Assembly (NCBI GenBank): GCA_033032865.1
Contig: JAWHQI010000051.1
Location: 10,062,001-10,126,000, forward strand
DNA: 64,000 bases
Reading direction: 5' to 3'
Source of the DNA: Dactylorhiza incarnata
Taxonomy: Eukaryota; Streptophyta; Magnoliopsida; Asparagales; Orchidaceae
The notes below the pieces were generated by a model. That model saw only the letters and a list, made by a program, of their open reading frames with translations. It searched no databases and was not told the origin of the DNA. Below, piece after piece: positions 45,452 to 57,027 of this stretch. A program made the position numbers and the translations under genes. The number at the start of each line of letters is the position of its first letter. Within the stretch, counting starts at the first letter, position 1.

Positions 45452-46691
45452 ATGGCTCCCAAAAGAGAAGAAGTAATCTCAGGTTGTGAACTACAGCGCA
45501 GGGGCTTCAACTCATGCTCTGAAGAAATCAGGTCAGTGCTAGGGCTCTTGGTATCCTCCGGCTTAGAATATCTACTAAGTGAGCCCTCAGTTCTTCTCCA
45601 TAGAGGACTGGCAGAATTCTTCGCTGAAGTCAGGGTCAATCATTCAGAATCCCAGATCAAATCCACCGTGGCCGGTAAGAAAGTTAAGATATCTGCAAAG
45701 AGCCTCGGGAAGGCGTTGCATCTGCCCAGAATCAAAGGGGAAGAGGAAGAAGAGCTAACCACAGAGAATATCTCTGCTAACTACGACTGGTGGAGCCACA
45801 CCGGGAAGACCTACGGGTCGATTAAAAGAAATGAGTTCAATCAGAAAGGCAAGCTGCTGGCCGACATCGTAGAGAAGGTGTTGTTATGCAAACCAGGCTC
45901 GCATGACCGAATTTCCAAGGAAATGTTCGTTGCAATGGCCTGAATCATTCATTCCAAGAAGACTCACTGGAGTGCATTTCTCTTCCAGAGAATGAAGAGT
46001 ACCCTGAAGACTCCATCTTACGGAAGAATACTATCTCTGTTCCTCCTGAATACCCTCATTGAAGTTCTTCATAGAAGGATGGGAGAGCCATTGCACTTCT
46101 CCAAAGGCTGGACTCCAGGATGCTTGACAGATGGGATAGGTCTTTCCCCAAAACATCATTTGATGCCCCATCCGCTCCAAAGAAGCAAAAGAAGCAAGCA
46201 GCCAAAGTAGTCCTCTCAGAAAAAGAAGATTCATCAAGTAGTTCTGATGACAGAACCTCACCCCCACACAACCCTGCTCCATCTGAGGGGGTGACATCTA
46301 CTTGAGGAGATATCCAAGCATTAGTTCCTGAACCTACTTCCAAAGAGGTTATTGAAGAAGGTAGCAACCCCAACTTGGGGAGTGTTCCTGCTTTGGGGGA
46401 GTCCTAACTTGGGAGCTCAGCCCAAGATGCCGAGATGATTAATGGGGAGCTCCCGGCAGGAGACTCACACCAAGGTGACGCACAAGTTGAGGGGGAGACC
46501 CAACTGGGGTACTCTGCCCTAGAAAATCAAGGAAATGTGCCCGAGCCAATGAAAGACACCGCCCCTTCAGCTTGCCGAGAATTGGCAATAACCAGTAAAA
46601 TAGTAATTACATCTCCAACTGAGATAGTATCAGAAGATTTCAAGGGGAAGGCCAAAGTAATAGTCCATATCAACGAGGAATCGTCTGAATG
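45452..46691 (+). pseudogene. Env-like ORF of the pol-less derivative, first part
   Basis: ATG at 45452 (MAPKREEVISGCELQRRGFN) aligns with MAPKASGG of the Sirevirus ORF at 19442. The shared region continues through AEFFAEVRVNHSESQIKS and LLADIVEKVLLCKPGSHDRISKE, then a TGA at 45941-45943. Later pieces are acidic and Ser/Pro-rich. A TATAAATAG at 45339-45347 lies about 105 bp upstream of the ATG and could be an internal promoter. Cut at GAATG by Tekay copy 2; continues at 55800. Confidence 0.8.
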
Positions 46692-48760
46692 TGTAACACC
46701 CCAAAAGTCATAATTTGTCGAAGTAGGCGGAATGGTAGTACGACGCTCGAAGTAGGCTGAATTTTCCCTACCTGCTCCTCGCGCACGGTCAGTGGCTTTC
46801 TTCGCGCACGACCAGTGATCATGTGCCATGATCGTGCGTTAATTGAGAGGAATAGGGGTCGGCTGAAAGGGTGTACGCGCACGGCCAGTGGCTTTCTTTG
46901 CGCACGACCAGTGATCGTGCGCCATGATCGTGCGTTAATTGAGAGGAATAGGGGTCGGCTGAAAGGGTGTATGCGCACGACCAGAGGTTCTTCGCGCACG
47001 ACCAGAGACCGTGCGCTTGTGAACGTGCGCACTGTATATTCTGCTCCGCGAAAATGAACGGAGAAGATGATCCGGCCGTTCAAAATTCATGGAATTTGAT
47101 CCAACGGCTGTGATGATTGGCTGGAGGGTATTAGGGCTTTTGAGAGGGGTTCTATCCTCATAATATCAAGGCTCTTCTCTCTCCTAGGCTGGAGAAAGAA
47201 GAAGGAGGCAACGAAGAAGAAGAGGAGATACCGCCATTGACGGAGCTCCGGAGCTCCGTTTCGCGAGCCGTTTCCAGATCTGGAGAGTGCAGCCCGGTGT
47301 GGTCCTATCCTTCCGTGTAAAATCTCAGATCCATGGCTAAGAAGAACGCTCCTAGGGTAACGATTCTTCCTCCCGATATTTGGACTTGTCAATTGTACTC
47401 TCTTTCATTTCTCTATGCTTGCATGAGGAATCCCTTTCACCAAATGGGTGAAGTGTAGGATTTCCTCAAGTTATTCGGAACTCCGGGTAGATTGTGTCCA
47501 TCCCCAGCATTATTGCATGTAGAAATCCGGTAGTCGGCGGATTTAGGCATTTTGTGTGAAGCCTATTCGTGGACGTGAGCCCGAATCGGTGATGCTTGAT
47601 TTGCAACGTTGCATTTAGGTTAAGCCTAGAATGCGTGCCGGATAATGACTCTGTGAAATCATCTATAGTATTGCGGGATTTAAGTGTAGGCATCTTGTGA
47701 AGATCCTAACGAAAGCCCCATGCTTTGAGATTGGACGAAGGCAAACCTTCACCACGAAATTGATGCGGAGCGTATTGTACCTCCCTTGTTGAGTATTTGT
47801 GAATCCTAGATCCTTGCGAAGGGGTTAGGTGCGTAGCATATAATTTGTGTAGCACTTCAAAGTGTTAATCCCTTACGGGCCGAGGTGAAGTCGTACCTGT
47901 GTCGTGCGATAGATCGCGACGATTAGAGCACGGGCAAAGCTAAACCGAACCCATTTCCATGCAGATCGGTAAGAGGTCCCTACCTCATGAAAGCTGTATG
48001 ATCATGGGAGAGGTCGTGGAAGGTGATTTACCTAGACCGACCAAAAGATCTTTTCCCCACCTAAGGCGATGGACCTTACGGTGGAGTGTTTTGTGGAATT
48101 GATGTTGTTAGCCTCATGCGGTTGTTTAGGCGGTTGTGGGGAACCTTCGGGTGAACCCAACCAACATCATGTGCATACCTAGGTTCCCTCCTTTTGATGC
48201 TCAACCTAGAAGATTGATTGTGCTTGAAACCTCACCTTGTGTAGTTGCACTTTCTTTATATTAGTACTTGTGCTAATATGGCTTGCTTGCAGGGTAGAAG
48301 CTCCGCCACCACGGGAAAGGGGTGGGGTCGTTATAATTTGGTCAGCTATGCTGACCGTTACTTTGTTTGCCACCGCTTGGTGGAATGTTCTTATGCAGGT
48401 GCAGGTGAGCCTAGTGGGAAATAGCAGGCGGTGGCCCTTTTACTGAGTTGGCCCTTGAAGGCCAGCCTCCCTTTTCTGCTTTCTCATGTATTGCCGGCCT
48501 GCGTGCCGAAGTATGTTCTGAGTTTTGTACATTCGTGAATGTAAGGCCTTAAGGCCGTAACTCTATTTTATGGTTTCATTCCTATGATAGTGGACAGTTC
48601 TAAATGAAATGTTAAATCATTATGCTTCCGCTAGTGTTTAGTTTACTCTGTTGTAGTTATTTCTGTTTATCACCTTTTAACTCCTAGCTAGTGTGGTTTG
48701 TATGGCGTGGGGTCCCGGCCGGACCTACTGTTATACTATTCGTACTGGCAGGGCGTTACA
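46692..48760 (+). repeat. 5' LTR of Tekay copy 2
   Basis: 2069 bp, TGTAACACC...GGCGTTACA. GCGCACGA-type inverted repeats occur at 46780-47040, arranged as a near-duplicate of about 120 bp. Leader ATG at 47333. Confidence 0.95.
47333..47356 (+). other. Predicted leader exon with the gag start codon inside the LTR (copy 2)
   Basis: ATG and seven codons (MAKKNAPR), then GTAACG donor at 47357. The acceptor TTATAG at 48978-48983 lies directly before the gag frame. Joining is in phase 0 and would supply the ATG that gag lacks. Predicted intron 47357-48983 (1627 nt) spans the LTR end and PBS. Confidence 0.6.
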
Positions 48761-48763
48761 ATT

Positions 48764-48774
48764 TGGTATCAGAC
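48764..48774 (+). other. Primer binding site of Tekay copy 2
   Basis: TGGTATCAGAC, Met-type with a change after TGGTATCAGA, 3 nt after the LTR end. Confidence 0.85.
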
Positions 48775-48983
48775 TTAAGGCGTCGATCCGTAGTTTAGCG
48801 AATTCGGGACGAATTACTTTTAAGGGGTGGTGTGCACGGGATGTGCATTCACCTACAACGACAAAAACTAATAAGAATGTCCACTTAGGAATGGAAAAAC
48901 ATACTTGTTTGCGGAACTTGAGCGTTCCACGATTGTTGTTTGCTATATTTTCAGTCACTAAATTGTGTCTTACATGATTATAG

Positions 48984-50196
48984 GTGACTAGGAGTGGTGC
49001 GGGGCTGTCTCAACCCCGTAACACTGCTGAAAGTAGTCGGTCGGCTGAAGTGCCAGCGACCACTCCTCCTGCTGAGATGATCAGGTTAATCGCAGAAGTT
49101 GTCTTCACGATGATCAATGCTCAACCGCAAAGGCTTGCACAACCTGCTACGCCTAATACAGATGCGGCCCCGGTGATCGAACCTGCAGTGGAACCTGCGG
49201 TGGAACCGAGGGTTGAGACCCCTGTGCCAGTGGCTGCAGTGGAACCTGCGGTGGTGCAAAGGGTGGAGCGTCCTGTAGAGCGTGTAGCCATTGCGCGAGC
49301 GCGTGATCAACAACTGCAACACTTTCTAAGCTTCCACCCTCCAACTTTCTCGGGGACCGGATCCCCAACGGAGGCGGAGGACTGGCTGTCAACGGTTAAA
49401 AAAACTCTAAAGACGACAGCAACAGAAGAAGCTATGATGGTCACTTTAGCCACCTTCCTCCTTAAAGGAGAGGCAGAGCATTGGTGGGCCGAACAGGAAG
49501 TGCACAAGTTTGGAGGCAAGGAGATTACCGAGATCACGATAGCGGAGTTCTCAAAGTCATTTCTTCAAAGGTATATTCCTTCTGCCCAACGCATTGCGTT
49601 GCAGAACCAGTTTCTGAAGTTAACTCAAGGCGACAGCTCAGTGGATGAGTACTTGCACGAGTTCACTAAACTGGGTCGTTATGCGGGGCCTATGATGGAA
49701 GATGAAGAGACAAAGACGAACAAGTTCTATGAAGGTCTTCGGGACGAGTTGAGGCTGCTCCTTGCAGGCCCAATGACGTTAGGTTTCCATGTGATGGTCC
49801 AAACTGCCAGATCCCTAGAGTTGTACATGAAGAGGGTACAAGCAAAAACCGTGGAAAAGAAACCTGAGTTTCATGCGCCGGCCTCTCAGTCCAAGTCAGA
49901 GTTCAGAAAGAACAAAAGGAAGTTCAAACCGGCGGAGCATTCTCGCTCAAATGTTTCGGGAGCAATGACTGTGCAGGGTCCTATCACGTGTTTCACCTGC
50001 GGGAAGGTGGGACACAAGGCCGCGGTGTGTCAAAGTGGTCCCCCGAAGGCAGAGAACCGAGCGTTGGACTATGCTCGTGCTGCAGAAAAGGGTAAAGCTG
50101 CGGAGTCTTCGGCTTCCCAGCACATTATTCCGACTCAGCCGAGAGTCTATTCGCTTGGCCAGCAAGAAGCTATATGACAGACTGATGTCGTCACAG
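48984..50196 (+). pseudogene. Gag of Tekay copy 2
   Basis: One frame of about 400 codons without its own ATG (first codon GTG after TTATAG). It has an Ala/Pro/Glu-rich N-terminus with an EPAVEP repeat, a capsid-type region (FLSFHPPTFSGTGSPTEAED and YLHEFTKLGRYAG), and an intact CCHC zinc knuckle CFTCGKVGHKAAVC at about 49990. A TGA at 50175-50177 cuts it shortly before the gag-protease intron; copy 1 has CGT at the aligned codon. Role in the family: particle formation and RNA binding. Confidence 0.9.
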
Positions 50197-50279
50197 GTAC
50201 GAATTAGAAGCTAGCTTTTACATCTATATAGATAATTCATATTGTTGTACGACTATATGCTTTATTTGTGTACAATTAG
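50197..50279 (+). other. Probable intron between gag and protease (Tekay copy 2)
   Basis: 83 bp: ACAG|GTACGA donor, AT-rich body with a T-rich tract, ACAATTAG| acceptor. Joins gag and protease frames exactly, as in copy 1. Confidence 0.7.
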
Positions 50280-53200
50280 GTTTCGTCCTAATTTTCAACT
50301 ATCCAGCGAGAGCTCTATTTGATACGGGTGCATCGCACTCTTTTCTGTCCGAGGACTTCGTGGTGCGAATCGGAGTGTCGTCTACCTTGGTAGAGGATAG
50401 ATTGGAAGTTGTTCTACCCAATGGATCTCGCATGAGTGCGGATAGGAAGAGCCGTGTGAAGGTGCGGATCGGAAGTCAGGATTTCGACTTGGAAGCGTCG
50501 TTATTACCGTTAGCGGAATTTGATGTGATCTTCGGCATGGACTGGATCTCGCAGCAGCGAGCATGCATAGATTGCAATTCAAAGGAGATCACTCTGGGAA
50601 ATAACACCGAAGACGAAACCACATTCGCCGGTATGCGAGGAGCGAGCAAGACGCTGATGTCTGCTCTCCAAGTGGTTAAGGCGGTGAGAAAAGGCGCCGA
50701 GTTGTTCTTCACTTTGTTGGAGGCTTCGGAACCAAAACCCAAGTTGTGTGATGTCCCAGTTGTAGCGGAGTACGCCGACGTGTTTCCTAACGAACTCCCT
50801 GGGGCTCCGCCTCAGCGAGAGATTGATTTCTGTATCGAGTTGGTGCCAGGTGCCAAACCTGTGGCCCGCTCACCGTACCGGTTTGCGCCAAAGGAATTGG
50901 CAGAGCTAAAGGTCCAATTGCAAGAGCTGCTAGAGCAAGGCTACGTACGTCCAAGTTTATTGCCTTGGAGTGCGCCGGTCCTCTTTGTGAAAAAGAAGGA
51001 CGGGAGCTTGCGTCTATGTATCGATTATCGAGAGCTAAACAAGTTGACCGAGAAGAACCGATATCTGATTCCAAGAATCGATGATTTATTCGACCAATTG
51101 GTTGGGTCGACGGTATAGTCCAAACTGGACCTAAGGTCCGGCTATTACCAACTGCGGATAAGGGAATGTGATATTCCAAAGACAGCGTTCAGTACCCTCT
51201 TTGGGCACTATGAGTTCACGGTGATGCCGTTCGGTCTGTCTAATGCACCGTCGGTATTCATGGACTTAATGAACAGGACGTTTCGACAGTATTTGGATCA
51301 ATTTGTGATTGTCTTCATCGACGACATTTTGGTATACTCTCAATCGAAAGAGGAGCATGTAGGGCATCTGCACGCAGTTCTGAGCACCTTGAGGAGGAGT
51401 CAGCTTTATGCCAAGTTCTCCAAGTGCGAGTTTTGGCTACCGTCTGTAGCATTCCTTGGTCATGTTGTTAGTAGAGAAGGAATTGCAGTTGATCCGTCGA
51501 AGATAGAAGCGATCCGAGCGTGGCCTTTGTTGAAAAACGTAGCAAAAGTCCGAAGTTTCTTAGGACTTGTCGGCTATTATAGGCGCTTTGTGAAGAACTT
51601 CTCGAGGATTGCACTCCCTCTCACTAAACTGACTAGGAAAGATCATAAGTTCATTTGGTCGCCCGAGTGCGCACGAGCTTTTGAAGAGCTGAAGAGCCGT
51701 CTGACCACGGCGTCCATTCTATGCTCGCCATGTGGTACAGAAGGCTACGAAATTTATAGCGACGCCTCGGGGAGTGGCTTGGGTTGTGTCCTAGTGCAGT
51801 TCGGAAAGGTAATTGCCTACGGCTCCCGACAATTGAAGGTTCATGAGAGGAATTACCCGGTCCATGATTTGGAACTGGCGGCCGTGGTATTTGCTCTCAA
51901 ACTTTGGAGGCATTATTTGTATGGCGTGAAGATCGACATCTTTACTGACCACAAGAGCCTCAAGTACCTGCTGGATCAAAGGGAGTTGCATATGCATTAG
52001 AGGAGGTGGATGGAGTTCCTGGGGGACTACACCTTCGACATCAAATATACTCCTGGAAAGGGAAATGTAGTTGCGGACGCGTTGAGTCGTCGGGCTCCCG
52101 CTCAAGCAAATTGGATTTTGATGCACGATGAGCGTCTAATCAGCGAACTGGAAGAAATGGAGATCATTTGCGTTGATAGAAGAGCGTCTACTTCAGCATG
52201 CTTGAACTGGACGGAGGTTCAATACGACCTTGCCGACCGAGTTCGACAAGCATTGGAGCTGGATGAGAGCATGAAACGCTATAAAGCAGAAACCGTGGAT
52301 GGGTTAAACTCTGATTTCTCCTTCGAAGATGGCCTTATGTGGAAAGAGGGCAGATTGTGCGTCCCAAACATTGGTACTCTACGGGCGGAGTTGATGTACG
52401 AGGCTCATCATACCAATTACTCGATCCACCCGGGGAGCACAAAAATCTACATGGACATGAAGAAACTTTTCTGGTGGCCGGGTATGAAGAAGGACATTGC
52501 CCTCTAAGTGGCCAAGTGTAATACTTGCGCATTGGTGAAGGTGGAATGTCAACGTCCCGGTGGATTTTTGAAGTCCTTGCCGATTCCGGAATGGAAGTTT
52601 GATGATATTTCGATGGATTTCGTGCACGGTTTGCCGAGATCATAGCATGGAAATGACGCCATCTGGTTGATCGTGGACAGACTGACAAAGGTATCACACT
52701 TCATTCCGAACCGGAAGGATGATTCTGTAGAAAAATTGGCAAAGTTGTACGTGGATAACATCGTACGGTTGCACGGGATTCCCCGTAGCATCGTCAGTGA
52801 TCGTGATGGGCGGTTCACATCGTATGATTGGAAGCTAATTCATCAACTATTGGGTACCAAGCTGAAGTTTAGCATGGCCTTCCACCCGCAAACGGATGGA
52901 CAGACCGAAAGGACCAATAGGACGATGGAAGACATGCTGAGGATGTGCGCCCTGGATTTCGGAAAGAGATGGGAAGACCACCTCTTTATGATCGAATTTG
53001 CTTACAACAACAACTACCAAGCGAGTATAAAGATGGCCCCTTTTGAGGCTCTTTATGGTAGGAAATGTCGCACACCATTGTCTTGGGCTAAAATGGGCGA
53101 CACTAAGTTGTTAAAACGCAAAGACGTGGATGAGGCGAATACATCGATCCGGGCTATTTGGGAGCGCTTGCTCATTGCCCAGGATCGGCAGGCAAAATAT

Positions 53201-53665
53201 TACAACGCAAATCACCGAAACGTTGAGTTTTCCGTTGGCGACTGGGTCTATCTCAAGATCAAACCGTTCAAAGGAGTATCAAGGATCCGACGCTTGAAAA
53301 AGCTAAGTCCGAGGTACTTAAGACCGTTCGAGATCTTGGAGCGCATCGGTGAAGCTGCTTACCGGCTTGCTCTATCTTTGGAGTTGAGCGGGCTGCATGA
53401 TGTATTCCACATCTCTGTGTTGCGGAAGGCTGTTAAAGAGCCTAATGTGGTTGTTGTTGTCAACGAAGTGTCGGTAGATGGTGGGCTAACGACGAAAGTC
53501 AAGCTCATTTGCATTGAAGACACTGAAGTGAAGCAGTTGCGGAACAAGTCCATACGGATGGTGAAAGTCCGTTGGATTAATTGCGGAAGAGAGGAACTCT
53601 CTTGGGAAAGAGAGCAAGCGATGCTCGCGGAGTACCCCGAGCTATTCCCCTCAGGTAATTTTTAA
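50280..53665 (+). pseudogene. Pol of Tekay copy 2
   Basis: Single frame. Protease FDTGASHSF (about 50317). RT from about 50777 with FIDDILVYS at about 51320. RNase H with YSDAS, ELAAV and TDHKSL. Integrase zinc region with [12 protein letters not shown], catalytic Asp in SMDFVHG and SDRDGRF, Glu in GQTERT. Chromodomain-like tail with VKVRWINCGREELSWERE at about 53563. In-frame stops: TAG 51116-51118, TAG 51998-52000, TAA 52505-52507, TAG 52643-52645. Each could be a single substitution and no frameshift is seen, so decay is recent. The chromodomain-like tail is thought to guide integration in this clade. Confidence 0.92.
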
Positions 53666-53711
53666 CGGTATTTGCTATTACTACGGTTTTCGAAATTTCG
53701 GGACGAAATTC

Positions 53712-53729
53712 TTTTATGGGAGGTGGAGT
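53712..53729 (+). other. Polypurine tract of Tekay copy 2
   Basis: TTTTATGGGAGGTGGAGT immediately before the 3' LTR. Confidence 0.8.
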
Positions 53730-55799
53730 TGTAACACCCCAAAAGTCGTAAATTGTCGAAGTAGGCGGAATGGTAGTGCGGCGCTCGAAGTAGGCTGAAT
53801 TTTCCCTACCTACTCCTTGCGCACGGTCAGTGGCTTTCTTCGCGCACGACCAGTGATCGTGCGCCATGATCGTGCGTTAATTGAGAGGAATAGGGGTCGG
53901 CTGAAAGGGTGTACGCGCACGACCAGTGGCTTTCTTCGCGCACGACCAGTGATCGTGTGCCATGATCGTGCGTTAATTGAGAGGAATAGGGGTCGGCTGA
54001 AAGGGTGTACGCGCACGACCAGAGGTTCTTCGCGCACGACCAGAGACCGTGCGCCTGTGAACGTGCGCACTGTTTATTCTGCTCCGCGAAAATGAACGGA
54101 GAAGATGATCCGGCCGTTCAAAATTCTTGGAATTTGATCCAACGGCTGTGATGATTTGCTGGAGGGTATTAGGGCTTTTGAGAGGGGTTCTATCCTCATA
54201 ATATCAAGGCTCTTCTCTCTCCTAGGCTAGAGAAAGAAGAAGGAGGCAAGGAAGAAGAAGAGGAGATCCCGCCATTGACGGAGCTCCAGAGCTCCGTTTC
54301 GCGAGCCGTTTCCAGATCTGGAGAGTGCAGCCTGGTGCGGTCCTATCCCTCCATGTAAAATCTTAGATCCATGGCTAAGAAGAATGCTCCTAGGGTAACG
54401 ATTCTTCCTCCCGATATTTGGACTTGTCAATTGTCCTCTCTTTCATTTCTCTATGCTTGCATGAGGAATCCCTTTCACCAAATGGGTGAAGTGTAGGATT
54501 TCCTCAAGTTCTTCGGAACTCCAGGTAGATTGTGTCCATCCCCGGCATTATTGCATGTAGAAATCCGGTAGTCGTGCGGATTTAGGCATTTTGTGTGAAG
54601 CCTATTCGTGTCCGTGAGCCCGAATCGGTGATGCTTGATTTGCAACGTTGCATTTAGGTTAAGCCTAGAATGCGTGCCGGATAATGACTCTGTGAAATCA
54701 TCTATAGTATTGCGCGATTTAAGTGTAGGCGTCTTGTGAAGATCCTAACGAAATCCCCATGCTTTGAGATTGGATGAAGGCAAACCTTCACCACGAAATT
54801 GATGCGGAGCGTATTGTACCTCCCTTGTTGAGTATTTGTGAATCCTAGATCCTTGCGAAGGGGTTAGGTGCGTAGCATATAATTTGTGTAGCACTTGAAA
54901 GTGCTAAACCCTTACGGGCAGAGGTGAAGTCGTACCCGCGCCGTGCGATAGATCGCAACGATTAGAGCACGGGCAAAGCTAAACCGAACCCGTTTCCATG
55001 CAGATCGGTAAGAGGTCCCTACCTCATGGAATCCGTGTGATCATGGGAGAGGTCGTGGAATGTGATTTACCTAGATCGACCAAAAAATCTTTTCCCCACC
55101 TAAGGCGATGGCCCTTACGGTGGAGTGTTTTGTGGAATTGATGTTGTTAGCCTCATGCGGTTGTTTAGGCGGTTGTGGGGAACCTTCGGGTGAACCCAAC
55201 CAACATCATGTGCATACCTAGGTTCCCTCCTTTTGATGCTCAACCTAGAAGAGTGATTGTGCTTTAAACCTCACCTTGTGTAGTTGCACTTTCTTTATAT
55301 TAGTACTTGTGCTAGTATGGCTTGCTTGCAGGGTAGAAGCTCCGCCACCCCGGGAAAGGGGTGGGGTCGTTATAATTTGGTCAGCTGTGCTGACCGTTAC
55401 TTTGTTTGCCACCGCTTGGTGGAATGTTCTTATGCAGGTGCAGGTGAGCCTAGTGGGAAATAGCGGGCGGTGGCCCTTTTGCTGAGTTGGCCCTTGAAGG
55501 CCAGCCTCCCTTTTCTGCTTTCTCATGTATTGCCGGCCTGCGTGCCAAAGTATGTTCTGAGTTTTGTACATTCGTGAATGTAAGGCCTTAATGCCATAAC
55601 TCTATTTTATGCTTTCATTCCTATGATAATGGACAGTTCTAAATGAAATGTTAAATCATTATGCTTTCGCTAGTGTTTAGTTTACTCTGTTGTAGTTCTT
55701 TCTGTTTATCACCTTTTAACTCCTAGCTAGTGTGGTTTGTATGGCGTGGGGTCCCGACCGGACCTACTGTTATACTATTCGTACTGGCAGGGCGTTACA
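53730..55799 (+). repeat. 3' LTR of Tekay copy 2
   Basis: 2070 bp, colinear with 46692-48760; leader ATG repeated at 54371. Confidence 0.95.
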
Positions 55800-56847
55800 G
55801 AATGTACCCCTGATGTAGCTCCATGAGAAGAAGGAGATCAAGAAGAAGAAGCTGCAGAGCCATCTTCAGCTCAGGCAGGCTCTCTCTATCACATGATATA
55901 GGCTCTACTGACTGCTCATCGAAAAGAATTGGAAACATTCATTGTAAAGACTCTGGATGGCCTAAGAAACGTGATGAAGGCTGCGATCAAGACAGTAAAG
56001 AGAGACATACTTAATTCTCAACACCTAGTTCACCAACTTCTACACTCTGGCAGCGCCTGCAATAGAACACATGGGCAAGGAAGTCAACAAGGAGGGACAT
56101 CAAACCCATAAGATTCTGATAGATCAAGTAACATTCTCAGAAAATGTGGAGTATGCCTTTGGGCAAATAGAAACAACTGCTAATAATAATAAGAATCAAG
56201 TCATGAACATGATTAATGAGAATGCTCACACAATAGATGCACATCTACTTGAAGTAAGGAACAATCTGGATGTTACAGAACAGCAACTGCATAAACAGTT
56301 AACATTGGCCAGAGAAGCTCTTGAAGAACGCATAATTGAACAATTCCTAAAGGGGAAGAATGAAATAATAAATATCGAATCCCATCAAGCGATGTGGATA
56401 ACAAATTAAGTGAAGCAGACAATGCAAAAAACCCCATCAGTGTATGAAGGAGCTGATCCATCAGAAAGTACTAATTCAGCGAAGTATGGTATTGAATTCG
56501 GAGAATCAGCAACCTCCAGGAAGAGAAAGAAACTCCAGAATAACAACTACAGGAAGAAGAGACTGAGGGAAGTTGAGCAGGACCCACAATTAGGAAGGTG
56601 GAGTCCTAATTCCAGAGAAATAATTACAGAATCATGGATACAATTTGGATACCCTCAAGAGGGCCATCAAAGGGTATACCAAACGGTTGAATGGAATAGA
56701 CATCTAGAGCAACTAGAAAGGAGGAAGAATCACATGCGAGCGTTCCCTCATGGTCCTCCTCCTTCTCCCGAAAAGATTCCAAAGCCCATCAATGTTTATC
56801 AGAAGCAAAGCAGGAAAGATAAAGGTGCAAGAAGCAGCAGACCTTGA
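55800..56847 (+). pseudogene. Env-like ORF of the pol-less derivative, second part
   Basis: Continuation after Tekay copy 2. Acidic start, then coiled-coil pieces in shifting frames (55929-56111, 56071-56409 with EVRNNLDVTEQQLHKQ), and a basic end in 56410-56847 with ATSRKRKKLQNNNYRKKR and the WIQFGYPQEGHQRVYQTVEW stretch. Layout matches the C-terminal half of the Sirevirus ORF (coiled coil, basic tail). Confidence 0.75.
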
Positions 56848-57027
56848 GGAACGTCAAATCGAATTGAAAAATAGAATAGGGCAAATGAATGATAATTTTT
56901 ATTCATGAACATTTAATCTATCTATGTGATTACTACTTAATGTGATTATATTGTCTTAATGTTAAATCTTTATGTGTGTGGCATTTATCATTGAGGTGAG
57001 TTAGGACATCTTGAAATAGGGTGAGAT
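56848..57027 (+). other. 3' untranslated stretch and PPT-like site of the pol-less derivative
   Basis: AT-rich, ending TTGAAATAGGGTGAGAT directly before the LTR start at 57028; a weakened polypurine tract compared with that of the Sirevirus. Confidence 0.6.

Larger units (their letters stand above)
46692..55799 (+). mobile_element. Tekay-type chromovirus copy 2, full length
   Basis: LTRs 46692-48760 and 53730-55799, TSD GAATG at 46687-46691 and 55800-55804. PBS 48764-48774, gag 48984-50177, pol 50280-53665, PPT 53712-53729. Structure is complete and one frame is kept through gag and pol, apart from five single-base stops. LTRs differ by a few percent, mostly transitions. It lies inside the env-like ORF of the pol-less Sirevirus derivative; removing it rejoins that reading in frame. 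Confidence 0.95.

Noticed and set aside
46815..47083. ORFs over the GCGCACGA repeats (both strands)
   Set aside because: Caused by the duplicated 120-bp LTR segment; shared by both LTRs and not a protein family I know.
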